This document shows, one piece after another, positions 28,653 through 38,271 of a stretch of 64,000 nucleotides of DNA (position 1 is the stretch's first letter; every line of letters begins with the position of its first letter). Source of the DNA: Eubacteriaceae bacterium (lineage in GTDB: Bacteria > Bacillota > Clostridia > Lachnospirales > Lachnospiraceae). The position numbers were made by a program, and so were the translations under genes. Location: positions 30,380 through 94,379 of the forward strand of contig CABIWJ010000003.1 of NCBI GenBank assembly GCA_902362455.1, given 5' to 3'. The notes under the pieces were generated by a model. The model did no database searches, was not told the DNA's origin, and saw only the letters and a program-made list of their open reading frames with translations.

Positions 28653-28871
28653 CTATCTTACGATACTTACGTCTTTCTCTACAGACTGCATTACTTTCTC
28701 AACTTTGTCTAAAACTTCCATAAATATGTCATCATTGGCTTCCAATGTGATTTTCTGTGCCATAAAATTAATTGCTACAGAATCTACACCCTCAACCTTA
28801 GCTGCTGCTCTCTCCATTTTTGCTGCACAGTTTGCACAATCTAATTCGTCTACTTTATAAGCTCTTTTCAT
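28653..28871 (-). CDS. Free-standing heavy-metal-associated (HMA) domain
   Basis: 72 residues from the ATG at 28871, giving MKRAYKVDELDCANCAAKME. This is a ferredoxin-like HMA fold with the Cys-Ala-Asn-Cys metal motif and an acidic DELD before it, typical of ZntA-type domains. The frame opens upstream at 28916, but the extra residues have no HMA character. It supplies the domain missing from the adjacent ATPase and probably delivers metal to it. Confidence 0.85.
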   Translation of the reverse strand: MKRAYKVDELDCANCAAKMERAAAKVEGVDSVAINFMAQKITLEANDDIFMEVLDKVEKVMQSVEKDVSIVR

Positions 28872-28969
28872 AATAATACCAACCTTTCTTTCTAGATAAT
28901 ATGCTATCGGGTTCAAAAGTCCCCGAATTTGATGTCTACGAATTGTTCCGTTCTACGGCATATAAATAT

Positions 28970-29344
28970 TTATTCAGTTATATGCTCAAATCCCTGACTT
29001 AATATGTTCTGAATGTGGTCGTCTGACAGTGAATACACAATTGCTTTACCCTCACGTCTGAATTTAACTAATTTCATCTGCTTTAACATTCTAAGCTGAT
29101 GAGAAACTGCTGACTGACTCGCTCCAAGCACTTCTGCCAAATCACATACACATAATTCCGATTGAAGCAATGCGTATAGTATTTTAATTCTTGTCGAATC
29201 TGCAAATACCTTATAGAAATCTGCTAAATCATACAACATTTCTTCGTCCGGCATAATGCTTGATACACGTTTTACAACATTGTCATGATGATGTTCAACT
29301 TCACAGCTTTCTTCGATATTATCAATCTCTTCTCTTTCTGACAT
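28970..29344 (-). CDS. ArsR/SmtB-family metal-sensing repressor
   Basis: 124 residues. The winged helix is ADSTRIKILYALLQSELCVC then DLAEVLGASQSAVSHQL. Two metal sites of the family can be read. The alpha3N site is CxC in ELCVCDLAE, with N-terminal HHH and Cys ligands. The alpha5 zinc site is the spacing D-x-H-x10-H-x2-E in SDDHIQNILSQGFEHITE. Metal binding would release the operator and induce the pump. AGGAGGG precedes the ATG. Confidence 0.93.
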   Translation of the reverse strand: MSEREEIDNIEESCEVEHHHDNVVKRVSSIMPDEEMLYDLADFYKVFADSTRIKILYALLQSELCVCDLAEVLGASQSAVSHQLRMLKQMKLVKFRREGKAIVYSLSDDHIQNILSQGFEHITE

Positions 29345-29420
29345 TCAAACCCTCCTTTCACACCTGACAATTCATTTTGAAAAAGTTAAATTAAATCTAT
29401 TGTTATATTTATCATATTTA

Positions 29421-29473
29421 CATATGAATATCTGTTCATATGTTATGTTATTACTAATCTTTGAATTTGTCAA
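29421..29473 (-). promoter_or_regulatory. Promoter with 12-2-12-type ArsR operator
   Basis: On the minus strand TTGACA (29468-29473) and TAACAT (29445-29450) are 17 bases apart. The inverted repeat CATATGAACAGATATTCATATG (29421-29442; key half-sites TGAACA and TATTCA) follows the -10 box directly. This is the classical SmtB/CzrA-type operator form and position. Confidence 0.88.
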
Positions 29474-29586
29474 CACTATTTTATATTTTTAAATAAAATT
29501 TTAAATAAAATCATTTCAAATAAAACTATTTCAAATAAAATGTGAATTAATTTACTATTCTATATTTACTATACACAAAAGAATAA

Positions 29587-29721
29587 AGAATGTCGCTTGC
29601 TACATTCTCCGTCTGTGGCGGGCTGCTATAGCAACATTTTCTGCTCCGACGCAGTGCGATCCTCACGGAGCGTTTTTGCTTACCAGGACAATTTCAACGA
29701 AATTTCCTGGTAAGTAAAAAA
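29587..29721 (+). repeat. REP/BIME-like palindromic repeat, copy B
   Basis: Same chain of palindromes as copy A with scattered substitutions; the first palindrome has a T for G change on one arm. It lies between the hisC terminator and the ArsR promoter. Confidence 0.85.
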
Positions 29722-29755
29722 GACGAAACCACTTTAGTGATAACGTCTTTCTATT
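29722..29755 (-). terminator. Probable terminator after hisC
   Basis: An imperfect hairpin (AGACGTTATCAC / GTGGTTTCGTCT) is followed on the minus strand by TTTTTT, which runs into the repeat. Confidence 0.65.
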
Positions 29756-29840
29756 GTTTCTTTACGATTTATGATACATATGATATAAGAATGTAATTTG
29801 CACATTTCTCAAATTATATTTTGATTTTAATAAATTATAC

Positions 29841-30893
29841 CTATTTCACGAATTCTGTTAATGTTTCGATAAGCTTATCCATTTCCTCATCAGTACCGAT
29901 TGTGATTCGTAAATAGTTATCTATTCTTGGTGAATTGAAATATCTTACGAATATGTCTTTACTCTTTAAGTATTCAAATATATCTTTAGCATTGTATTTC
30001 TTATGTGTTGCAAAAATGTAGTTAGCTTTTGAATCTGTGAATTCAAAGCCCAATTCTGCTAATCTCTTCTTAGTATTTTCTCTTGTTCTTATAATCTTTT
30101 CAATTGTTTCTTCGAAATATTTCTTATCTTTTACAGCTTCTATTCCGACCTTTAATGAATTCTGATTCATTGTATATGAATTGATTGAGAATTTGACATC
30201 ATTCATTGCCTTAATTAATTCAGGATTACCTATTGCAAAACCTATTCTCATACCTGCCATTGAGCGTGACTTTGAAAATGTCTGGACTACTAAAAGATTC
30301 TCATATTTATCAAGCAGACTAAGTGCTGATTCTCCACCGAAATCAATATAAGCCTCATCAACAATGACTATTACGTCCTGATTATGCTTTACAATATCTT
30401 CTATAAAATCTACTGACTCACATATTGCAGTTGGTGCATTCGGATTAGCAAATATAACACCACCATTTTCCTTATAATAATCCTCTTTAATAATGTGGAA
30501 TGTATCATCAACAGGAACTTTCTCATATGGAATATTGTATACATCTGCCCACACACTATAAAATGAATATGTAATATCCGGAAAAAGTATCTTCTTATCG
30601 GAATTGAAAAATGTCATAAATGCAACTGATAATACATCATCTGAACCGACACCTACAAAGATATTATCTGTATTTACTCCGTAATATGATGCTAATTCCG
30701 TACGAAGTGACATACATTCAGGATCAGGATATAATCTAAGACAATCTGTGTCTAACTTCTCTGATGCTTCCTTAACACCTTCTGCCGGTGGATATGGATT
30801 CTCATTTGTATTTAATTTTATTACTTTTCGTTGTGGCTGTTCACCCGGAACATATGGCACAACTTTTCTAATATTGTTCTTCCAAGCCTGCAT
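29841..30893 (-). CDS. hisC: Histidinol-phosphate aminotransferase
   Basis: 350 residues, class II-like PLP aminotransferase that makes histidinol phosphate and often also serves aromatic amino acids. Marks: VIKLNTNENPYPPAEGV, FVGVGSDDVL, ANPNAPTA, IVDEAYIDFGG, and PLP lysine in QTFSKSRSMAGMRIGF. No other his gene is in the window. It follows an aminotransferase gene by 57 bases on the same strand, with a GAGG ribosome site. Confidence 0.9.
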   Translation of the reverse strand: MQAWKNNIRKVVPYVPGEQPQRKVIKLNTNENPYPPAEGVKEASEKLDTDCLRLYPDPECMSLRTELASYYGVNTDNIFVGVGSDDVLSVAFMTFFNSDKKILFPDITYSFYSVWADVYNIPYEKVPVDDTFHIIKEDYYKENGGVIFANPNAPTAICESVDFIEDIVKHNQDVIVIVDEAYIDFGGESALSLLDKYENLLVVQTFSKSRSMAGMRIGFAIGNPELIKAMNDVKFSINSYTMNQNSLKVGIEAVKDKKYFEETIEKIIRTRENTKKRLAELGFEFTDSKANYIFATHKKYNAKDIFEYLKSKDIFVRYFNSPRIDNYLRITIGTDEEMDKLIETLTEFVK

Positions 30894-30950
30894 TTCTTCC
30901 TCGTTTCTGCAAATAAATCTGCCATTTATATTTTCATAACGCTAACTATT

Positions 30951-32138
30951 TTATAACAAGCCAAACTCTTTTGCAAGTTTCTTGAAACCATCTAGCGAAT
31001 TTACAATTGTCTCATATGATACACAATAAGCAATTCTTACATACCCTGGACACGCAAATGCACTACCGGGAACTAATAAAATATTATATTTCTTAGCTGC
31101 GTCAACAAATGTCTTTTCATCTCCGGGTGTCTTAACGAATAAATAAAATGCTCCCTGTGGCTTTATACACTCAAAGCCATATTCTTTAAGACTTCCATAT
31201 AATAATTCACGATTTTTATTATATGGTGCAATATTTACTTCTGTATCCACACATCTTGCAACTGCTCTCTGCATAAGTGATGGTGCATTGACAAAGCCAA
31301 GAATTCTTGTAGCTACACTTGCTGCTGCCTTGATATTTTCACTGTCTGATAATTCATCAGGCAATACAAGATATCCGATTCTCTCTCCTGGTAATGATAA
31401 AGATTTACTATATGAATATCCAACTATCGTATTATCATAATATTTAGTAAGATATACAACTTCTGCATCATCATATACAAGTTCACGATATGGCTCATCC
31501 GAAATAAGATAGATATCTGTACCTAATTCTTTCTGTTTTCTCTTTAAAATATCTGTAAGTTTAATAATTGTCTCTTCTGAATAAACAACACCTGTTGGAT
31601 TATTAGGATTATTTACGATTACTGCCTTTGTCTTTTCGTTAATAAGACTTTCGAATTCTGTAAGATTTAACTGGAAATGTTCTGTATCCGGTGAAACCAC
31701 AACAAGTTTACCATCATAATTAGTTACATAAGATTTGTATTCGCCGAAAAATGGAGCAAATACTATTACTTCATCATCTTTATTCAAAAGTGTTTTACAG
31801 ATTACATTTAATCCGCCTGCTGCACCAACTGTCATTAATATATTGGTCTCATTGAATTTTGTTCCAAATCTCTTATTAATGCTTCCTGCAATTGCTTCTC
31901 TTACATCTTCGTAACCTGAATTGCTCATATATCCATGCACCATTGTCGATTCTTCTTCGTCAAGTATATCCTTTATCGCCTGATTTACTTCTGAAGGTGC
32001 AGGAACATTTGGATTACCAAGGCTGAAATCATATACATTTTCAGCACCATATTTATCTGCTAACTTCTTTCCCTCTTCAAACATTGCTCTGATTACCGAA
32101 CTACCCTGCACATATTCTTTCATTCTTTCTGATATCAT
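30951..32138 (-). CDS. Class I PLP-dependent aminotransferase (aspartate type)
   Basis: 395 residues. Marks: FSLGNPNVPAPSEV, NNPNNPTGVVYS, ISDEPYRELVYDD, and PLP lysine in GYSYSKSLSLPGERIGYLVLP. Closest in character to the aspartate-aminotransferase subgroup; substrate not provable. The ATG at 32138 has GGAG ahead, while the frame opens at 32150. Possibly cotranscribed with hisC. Confidence 0.85.
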   Translation of the reverse strand: MISERMKEYVQGSSVIRAMFEEGKKLADKYGAENVYDFSLGNPNVPAPSEVNQAIKDILDEEESTMVHGYMSNSGYEDVREAIAGSINKRFGTKFNETNILMTVGAAGGLNVICKTLLNKDDEVIVFAPFFGEYKSYVTNYDGKLVVVSPDTEHFQLNLTEFESLINEKTKAVIVNNPNNPTGVVYSEETIIKLTDILKRKQKELGTDIYLISDEPYRELVYDDAEVVYLTKYYDNTIVGYSYSKSLSLPGERIGYLVLPDELSDSENIKAAASVATRILGFVNAPSLMQRAVARCVDTEVNIAPYNKNRELLYGSLKEYGFECIKPQGAFYLFVKTPGDEKTFVDAAKKYNILLVPGSAFACPGYVRIAYCVSYETIVNSLDGFKKLAKEFGLL

Positions 32139-32343
32139 AATAATCTCCATTCCGCAGGCGTATCACATCTCTGAAAATGCTGATAAAATTCCTAAGGTTT
32201 AAGATTTATCCTACGATAACAAGAAAACGCCGTAAGAAATATTTCCCATGAAGGAACTAACTGTGATGTCTGCTGCACACTATCTTCTATATTTAAATTT
32301 TTCTGTATTCTGTTATACCATTCTGTAATTACTCTGTAAAGTC

Positions 32344-32417
32344 AATTAATCTTTTCCAAATATAATCGAATTAATTTTTCTGCACATAATCGAATTAATT
32401 TTTTCCGCACATAATTG
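32344..32417. repeat. Three tandem copies of a 24-25-base unit
   Basis: Units at 32344-32368, 32369-32392 and 32393-32417 share AATTAAT....C.....ATAAT(C/T)G. The third unit contains the stop codon and last codons of the DUF3783 gene. Confidence 0.75.
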
Positions 32418-32802
32418 AAATTCTTTCTCTTACCAATTCCTCTGCCAATTCATACATTGTCCAGTTGACATTATGAATGGTAACTACAGCCTTTAAGCCA
32501 ATCGGTGAAATTCCTATTTTCTTATATTCTGCAAGAAATTCATCTAATTTATTATCTTTTAGTCCTGAAAATACAATTAATTCAGGAAGTGAGTAACCCA
32601 TCGGAACATTCTGATTTGCAGTATTCAACATCTGGTTGTCTGGTGATGCATTTATTTTACTATTTCCTGTAAGTGTACCAACTGTAATCTTTGCATCAGA
32701 ATCTTTTAATTTTCTTGTCTTAAGACCTAATTTTCTACACAGATTAACTACCTGTTTTTCTTTTGACGTCTCATTTATTTTATACATTATCAAATCAGTC
32801 AT
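32395..32802 (-). CDS. DUF3783 domain protein
   Basis: 135 residues. The C-terminal half matches DUF3783: PELIVFSGLKDNKLDEFLAEYKKIGI then KAVVTIHNVNWTMYELAEEL. Function unknown. Its start overlaps the end of the HD gene by eight bases, implying translational coupling. Its last codons lie in a tandem repeat, so the native C-terminus may have been altered. Confidence 0.78.
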   Translation of the reverse strand: MTDLIMYKINETSKEKQVVNLCRKLGLKTRKLKDSDAKITVGTLTGNSKINASPDNQMLNTANQNVPMGYSLPELIVFSGLKDNKLDEFLAEYKKIGISPIGLKAVVTIHNVNWTMYELAEELVRERISIMCGKN

Positions 32803-33406
32803 TTATAATATTTCCCTTTCTGACATTCTCATCAATAAAGTTCTCTTTTGCATAATTCCAGATAACCTCTGAACCCTTAGCCGTATTCTTATTTCTATTA
32901 AGTATCTGGCTCAAATGAACTCCATGCTCAACCCACGATTTACCATCGCTGGCATCATTGAGTACGACTGGCTGAATGTTATCCATAGTCCTTGCAAATT
33001 TAGCCTCTTTCGTCTCCTGTGCCTCAAATTCTTCCCAGAGATTTCTAAATTTCACTGCCTGGTCTTTTGGAAGCATTCCGAATAATCTCTCTGCCGCCTT
33101 TACTTCACGCTCTCTCTGGCTCTTTTTACCATTTTCATCATATGCATATGTATCACCTGCATCTATCTCTACAACATCATGAATTAATATCATCGAAATA
33201 GTCCTTAACACATCAATCTCTTCATTGGCATACTCGCTTAAGATTAACGCCATTATAGCCATATGCCATGCATGCTCAGCATCATTTTCTTTTCTCTCAC
33301 CATTAGCTAAATATGTCTGCCTGCCTATTAATTTTTCTTTATCTAATTCCCTTGCAAATGCAAACTGCTTGTCTAGTCTTTCTTTATCTGATTTATTTGT
33401 ATCCAA
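32795..33406 (-). CDS. HD-domain phosphohydrolase (YfbR-like)
   Basis: 203 residues. HD motif pieces: NDAEHAWHMAIMAL (first His), ILIHDVVEIDAGD (HD pair) and KFARTMDNIQPVVLND (distal Asp). This pattern matches the HD_3 group near YfbR 5'-deoxynucleotidases, cytosolic metal-dependent phosphatases. The start codon is TTG with a poor ribosome site, so the exact start is uncertain. Confidence 0.8.
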   Translation of the reverse strand: MDTNKSDKERLDKQFAFARELDKEKLIGRQTYLANGERKENDAEHAWHMAIMALILSEYANEEIDVLRTISMILIHDVVEIDAGDTYAYDENGKKSQREREVKAAERLFGMLPKDQAVKFRNLWEEFEAQETKEAKFARTMDNIQPVVLNDASDGKSWVEHGVHLSQILNRNKNTAKGSEVIWNYAKENFIDENVRKGNIIND

Positions 33407-33439
33407 CTCTATTACCTGTCCTTTCTGTATTTATATATA

Positions 33440-33853
33440 TTATTTTTCTCTATCTATTTCCGTTAATTCATCAAGTTTTGAAATATCTATCTTATCACAG
33501 GTATAGACTCTTTCGCCTATTCTTATCATTGTATCACTAATAACTGTAACAGATGTAATTGCCTTACCATTATTATCAAATGCATCTATTCTATATATCC
33601 AACCTTTTCTGTCATCTGATTTCTTATCTCTTCTTGCCTTACCATCTAATAATTCTGTCATTTCTTTGACTGTATCACTATCCGTTATTTTCACATTGTC
33701 ATTTTTATACTGTACCTCAAAAGACTTAATTTCTTTAATATCTTTCAGAACTGTGATATCTGATTCAGATTTATTATTCTTAATTACTAAGCCAGTAACT
33801 CCAACTACTATGAGTGCGAATACTATAATAATTGCTGCCATAATTTTTCTCAT
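33440..33853 (-). CDS. Hypothetical membrane-anchored protein
   Basis: 137 residues from the ATG at 33853 (GGAA ahead). One hydrophobic anchor (IMAAIIIVFALIVVGVTGLVI) precedes a polar domain rich in lysine and aspartate, probably outside the membrane. It resembles the partial protein at the left window edge in size and layout only. Family not recognised. Confidence 0.6.
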   Translation of the reverse strand: MRKIMAAIIIVFALIVVGVTGLVIKNNKSESDITVLKDIKEIKSFEVQYKNDNVKITDSDTVKEMTELLDGKARRDKKSDDRKGWIYRIDAFDNNGKAITSVTVISDTMIRIGERVYTCDKIDISKLDELTEIDREK

Positions 33854-34062
33854 ATTATATACGTTCCTTTCCCAATACATTTTTAAATATAAACCTACTA
33901 AATTATTAATATATTCTACCACAATTCTAATTAAAAAGCACCCTAAACCAAATATATGATACCTCTAAAGTAACAGATTTTATATTTAATCTTTCTGCCT
34001 AAAGGTATCATATCAAATTTGCTTTAACGTATGCATATAAATACATATCTATGCTCAAAATC

Positions 34063-34467
34063 TTAATTATTCACTAAAAATAATGTATATATTTTTTCTT
34101 CTGAATCATCATATCCCTTTATCGTTACAACCACTCTATCTGCCTTCCATTCAACTTTCCAATTCGACTTATCAATTGTTGTTCCATCATTATTAACTTC
34201 TATTTTTTGTCTGCATATTACTTTATTATCTTTATTTTTCAATACCAGACGGCCTTTACAACTTCCAAACGGCCATTTAATATTATCAATTGCAACTAAT
34301 TCAATTGTATATCCATCATTACTTTGCTTATCTACAACCTTTTCATTTAATCTCTTATATAGAATTTTTCCACCAATAAATAAAACAATGATTAATAATA
34401 AAATAATTAATAATTGTATCAGGCAGCCACTATTTTTCTTTTTTATAACTTCTGAATCTTCATCCAT
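34063..34467 (-). CDS. Hypothetical membrane-anchored protein
   Basis: 134 residues. A short acidic cytoplasmic N-terminus and KKKN precede a single hydrophobic helix (LIQLLIILLLIIVLFIGG), then a beta-rich looking domain containing NIKWPFGSCKGRLVLKNKDN. No family recognised. A CTTTCC-complement ribosome site precedes it. Confidence 0.6.
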   Translation of the reverse strand: MDEDSEVIKKKNSGCLIQLLIILLLIIVLFIGGKILYKRLNEKVVDKQSNDGYTIELVAIDNIKWPFGSCKGRLVLKNKDNKVICRQKIEVNNDGTTIDKSNWKVEWKADRVVVTIKGYDDSEEKIYTLFLVNN

Positions 34468-34646
34468 ATTTTATATAATTACCTTTCGTCAATGTTAATA
34501 TCCTACATTTGCATTTAATATCACGCACTCAAACTTCATAAGCTAAGAGGTTCTTCAACCATAAGCTAAAAGGACCTCTATTTATATATCTGATATTAAC
34601 ATAGACAAATATATATTACAATGAATTTAAAAATAATTATAACCAT

Positions 34647-35435
34647 TTACTTACACTCCTGAATTACATTTCCACCATCTACAATCAATTCCTGTCCTGT
34701 AACATATGAAGCTTCTTTTGATGCAAAGAACACTACTGCACTTGCCACTTCTTCGGCTCTCGCAGGTCTGCCTATCGGTGTATGTTCTCCATATTTAAGT
34801 GATGCTTCATCTAGAATTCCTGTGTTAATCCAGCCTGGCAAAACTGCATTACTTGTAATATTATTTATGCCCTCTTCTAGGGCTATCGTCTTGCTCATTC
34901 CAAGTATTGCTGACTTCGCGGTTGCATAAGCAGCCAGTCCGCGCTGTGTAACGATAGGACCTATAACCGAGGAAATGTGGACTATTCTTCCATATTTATT
35001 CTTCTTCATAATCTTTAGAACATTTTTACTCACGTTATAGTTAGTTTTCATATTAATGTCTAGGACTCTGTACCATTCATCATCTTCAAGTTCTGCAAAG
35101 TTAGGCTGGCTCTTCTTATCATATACGGTGTGGTTAGAGGTCGAATTAATTCCTGCATTATTTACTAATACATCGATTTTTCCACTTTCTTTTTCAATTT
35201 CTGCAATCGTCTTAGTGACCTGACTTGCATCGCGTAAATCACATATCACACCTTTCGCATCAATTCCAAGTTCTTTTAATTCATTTGCACGTTCAAATAT
35301 TCTGTCGCTTGTTGCAATCATATATATTTTTCCGCCAAGAAGTCCCAAATCTTTGGCTGTTGCAAAACCGATTCCTGTAGGACTTCCCGCACCTGTAATC
35401 AGGCACACCTGATTTTCAAAACTAAACATAAGCAT
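34647..35435 (-). CDS. Short-chain dehydrogenase/reductase (FabG-like)
   Basis: 262 residues, Rossmann enzyme. NAD(P) motif GAGSPTGIG has an insertion relative to TGxxxGIG; then LVNNAGIN, catalytic serine in HISSVIG, YATAKSA (Tyr and Lys of YxxxK) and LPGWINTGI. The substrate is not predictable. Two ATGs (35435 and 35429) share one GAGGTG site and either could be used. It is the last gene downstream of the kinase and class III aminotransferase genes and may act in the same pathway. Confidence 0.85.
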   Translation of the reverse strand: MLMFSFENQVCLITGAGSPTGIGFATAKDLGLLGGKIYMIATSDRIFERANELKELGIDAKGVICDLRDASQVTKTIAEIEKESGKIDVLVNNAGINSTSNHTVYDKKSQPNFAELEDDEWYRVLDINMKTNYNVSKNVLKIMKKNKYGRIVHISSVIGPIVTQRGLAAYATAKSAILGMSKTIALEEGINNITSNAVLPGWINTGILDEASLKYGEHTPIGRPARAEEVASAVVFFASKEASYVTGQELIVDGGNVIQECK

Positions 35436-35504
35436 TTCACCTCATATATCTATCTGTTTAACTATTTTTAGAATCCAAAGCTATAATCTAACGAAAATTA
35501 ACGA

Positions 35505-35583
35505 AAACCAACGTTTTTATACTGTTTTTCACTCCATAAACCAACGTTTTTATACTATTTTTCACTCCATAAACCAACGTTTT
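35505..35583. repeat. 33-base direct tandem repeat, 2.4 copies
   Basis: Units 35505-35537 and 35538-35570 differ by one base (ATACTGTTT versus ATACTATTT); a third partial copy begins AAACCAACGTTTT at 35571. Lies between the SDR and aminotransferase genes. Confidence 0.85.
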
Positions 35584-35610
35584 CATCCTTTAGATTACTT
35601 CTGCCTCTGC

Positions 35611-36876
35611 TCAGGCTTTTGCTCTTTCGGCAGCTAACATAATACCTTTTTCCATCTTGGTAAATAATTCATCAATGTATGAATCATCTGCTAATAAACC
35701 TAACTTAAACTGTAATACATATGGACGGAGTCTTGAATTATGCGCCCATACACCACAATCAAATAATGCTTTGGTTACTGTCTTACTTGCATCCTCCACA
35801 TCGAATTCCATTCCCATAATTACGCCTCTCTGGCTGTAGCCTTTAAGGAAACCATCAGTCTTTTTAATCATATCATTTGCAAATTCTGTCATTAATCCTG
35901 TATTCTTATGTACCAAATCGATTGTTGACTGTCTTGTAATTATCTCAAGCATTTTAAGTGCAACCATACAGCCGACTTCTGAACCACCTGTTGTCGAGCC
36001 ATGCATTCTTCCTGCTTCGAATAACCAGGCTGCTGCCTTACGGTTAAGTACGGTACAAGCAATCGGATACATTCCTCCTGAGAAGCCTTTGGCTGTTACA
36101 AGCATATCAGGTATGAAGCCCTCATAGTCGATACTCCACATCTTACCAGTACGCATAAGTCCTGTCTGAACCTCATCAGCAATATACAATGTTCCGTACT
36201 TCTCACATAATTCCTTAACCGCTTTAAGATAGCCTGGTGCCGGAATCTTGAAACCATATGTTGCAAGAATTGATTCAATTATTACTGCTGCCACATCGCC
36301 TTTCTTTAATTCATTTTCCATAGCTTCTAAGTCATCTAATGGAACCTGTACGAAACAACCCGGTTCACCCTGTGCCAAAAACGGATCTTTGAAAATAGGA
36401 TCGCCTGTAGATACTGCGAAACCTGTATGTCCATGATAACAACCTTTAATAGATACTATTTTCTTTCTCTTTGTAGCAAATCTGGCGCTCTTAATAGCTA
36501 CATCAACTGCCTCGCCGCCACCTGATGAGAATACGCAATACTGCAAGCCCTCTGGTGTGACTTCGTTCATTTTCTTGCCAAGTAATGCCCTGCCAATTGC
36601 TGCAAAATGATGATTACCTATGTCAAAATATTTGCACGCATTTACCATAGCTTCGATGATTTCAGGGTTTCTGTGTCCTAGGTTATATGTACCGCCATTC
36701 AGATGAATGTCTAAATATTTTTTTCCATCCATATCCCAGAAAGTATAACCCTCTCTTTTGCCGATAACTATGTTTATTCCTCTGTCAATCCATTCCTGTG
36801 TCTTGCCGGGATTAACATATTTCATACTGTAATCAATTATTTCCTCTTTTGTAATATCCTGTAATGTCTCTAACAT
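35611..36876 (-). CDS. Class III PLP-dependent aminotransferase or phospho-lyase
   Basis: 421 residues of the ornithine/acetylornithine aminotransferase fold: SSGGGEAVDVAIKSARFAT, GCYHGHTGFAVS, LYIADEVQTGLMRTG and PLP lysine in VTAKGFSGGMYP. This fold also includes AGXT2L-type phospho-lyases, which act after an APH-type kinase on ethanolamine or hydroxylysine. The kinase gene 31 bases upstream makes that an attractive but unproven reading. GGAGG precedes the ATG. Confidence 0.85.
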   Translation of the reverse strand: MLETLQDITKEEIIDYSMKYVNPGKTQEWIDRGINIVIGKREGYTFWDMDGKKYLDIHLNGGTYNLGHRNPEIIEAMVNACKYFDIGNHHFAAIGRALLGKKMNEVTPEGLQYCVFSSGGGEAVDVAIKSARFATKRKKIVSIKGCYHGHTGFAVSTGDPIFKDPFLAQGEPGCFVQVPLDDLEAMENELKKGDVAAVIIESILATYGFKIPAPGYLKAVKELCEKYGTLYIADEVQTGLMRTGKMWSIDYEGFIPDMLVTAKGFSGGMYPIACTVLNRKAAAWLFEAGRMHGSTTGGSEVGCMVALKMLEIITRQSTIDLVHKNTGLMTEFANDMIKKTDGFLKGYSQRGVIMGMEFDVEDASKTVTKALFDCGVWAHNSRLRPYVLQFKLGLLADDSYIDELFTKMEKGIMLAAERAKA

Positions 36877-36907
36877 AGCGTATCCTCCTTAACTTTACTG
36901 TGATTTG

Positions 36908-37981
36908 TTAATTATTCTCTAAATACATAATAACCATTTCTTTAGTTACCTCGTAGTATTCTCTGCCCTCTCTTTCAATGATTCCATTATCACTATGAGA
37001 AGTCAGCCATCCAAGTCTTACTAATCTTCTTAATAGAATAAATGTTTCTATTTCTGCTTTATCTTCAGGGCTGAGACTACGAATTGTTTCATAACCTTTT
37101 AAATATGCTGCTGTCATTTCTTTGAGATTCTTTGACTGCTGGCTTATCGCGCCTGCTAAATCATACAGATACCAGCTAAAGCCACAATCATCAAAATCTA
37201 TCAGGCTGATTTTATCATCATCTGCTAACAGATTTTCCGAATGTAAGTCAGCATGGATAAGTCCATATCTGTCGATGCCTCTTCCATATTTCTTAAGCCT
37301 TGCTTCTATCTTATCCGCTGCCTTTTTAAATATTATCCTGTCATCGGATGTCATATCAGGAAATTTAAGATAACAGCCCCATCTTGCATTTTCACTAAGA
37401 GTATCTTCAATATCCCACGCAAATCTCTTAAATGTCTCTTTATTATGAGGATTATTTTCTTCCATCTTATGAAGTTTCGCTGCGATTTTACCGACGTTTT
37501 CTAACTGGCTGTAAAGATTTTCGTTTTTTAATTCTTTAATGGAAATGCCTTTTACAAATGACTGAACACTATATGTATAAGTAATTCCTGCCTTTGACTT
37601 AAACTGCTGTATTACTTTATCGTTTATACCTTTGTAAATTGTGGCAGTATTAATATCTGTCTGTTTCTTAATCTCTGTAATCCATATGAGTTCATTTTCT
37701 AACTCTTCCATTGTGTGGTAGCCTGACCTGTTAATTCTAAGCACCAGCTTCAGTTCATTTTCAGTTACCTGGCAGATAATATTTTCGGAGAACTTAAGTA
37801 ATGAAATCTCTGGATTATCCATCAGGTCGTAGTCCCTGATAAATGCTTTGACGATATCATCTTTAAGTTCTTCATAATGCTCTTTAAACTCTGACGTACT
37901 ACCTAATTGCTGTTTTGATTCTTCTGCATTTTGTAATAATATTTCATTACATTCTCTGTTGATATTTACTTTCTCTTCCAT
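36908..37981 (-). CDS. APH-family small-molecule kinase
   Basis: 357 residues of the aminoglycoside/choline/homoserine kinase fold. Catalytic loop: RYGLIHADLHSENLLADD (HxDxxxxN); metal-binding DFDDCGFSWYLYDLAG. The N-terminal lobe carries LKLVLRINRSGYH with the ATP lysine/arginine region. Hydroxylysine kinase and homoserine kinase are relatives; resistance is unlikely given the neighbours. First gene of a three-gene set with the class III aminotransferase and the SDR. Confidence 0.82.
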   Translation of the reverse strand: MEEKVNINRECNEILLQNAEESKQQLGSTSEFKEHYEELKDDIVKAFIRDYDLMDNPEISLLKFSENIICQVTENELKLVLRINRSGYHTMEELENELIWITEIKKQTDINTATIYKGINDKVIQQFKSKAGITYTYSVQSFVKGISIKELKNENLYSQLENVGKIAAKLHKMEENNPHNKETFKRFAWDIEDTLSENARWGCYLKFPDMTSDDRIIFKKAADKIEARLKKYGRGIDRYGLIHADLHSENLLADDDKISLIDFDDCGFSWYLYDLAGAISQQSKNLKEMTAAYLKGYETIRSLSPEDKAEIETFILLRRLVRLGWLTSHSDNGIIEREGREYYEVTKEMVIMYLENN

Positions 37982-38271
37982 AATCTTATCACCTTCATTT
38001 CATACATATCATAAAGTGCCTTATCCTGATGTAATTTATTACTTCCTTATGGCACATATAATAATTCATTATATATGCATTTTCAAATATATTTATATGC
38101 ATATATTCATAACCATTTAGCTATGAATAATTAAAATATTGTGATATAATGAATGAAAGATAGACACTAAGAACTTGTATACTCTTAACGAACGGTGAAC
38201 TTATTACATAGCAAAATATATAATATAGTTTTTAAACTATAGACACTTTAAGCATTTATCAGGAGGAACTT
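37982..38271. promoter_or_regulatory. Divergent intergenic region, probable LysR control site
   Basis: 290 AT-rich bases between the kinase operon (minus) and a LysR gene (plus). Divergent placement is the usual arrangement for a LysR regulator and its target. I see short palindromic ATATGCATAT-like stretches around 38070-38110 but no definite T-N11-A box. Confidence 0.4.

Noticed and set aside
35505..35583. CRISPR-like direct repeats
   Set aside because: Units are contiguous with no spacers; this is a simple tandem repeat. No other CRISPR array or cas gene is seen.
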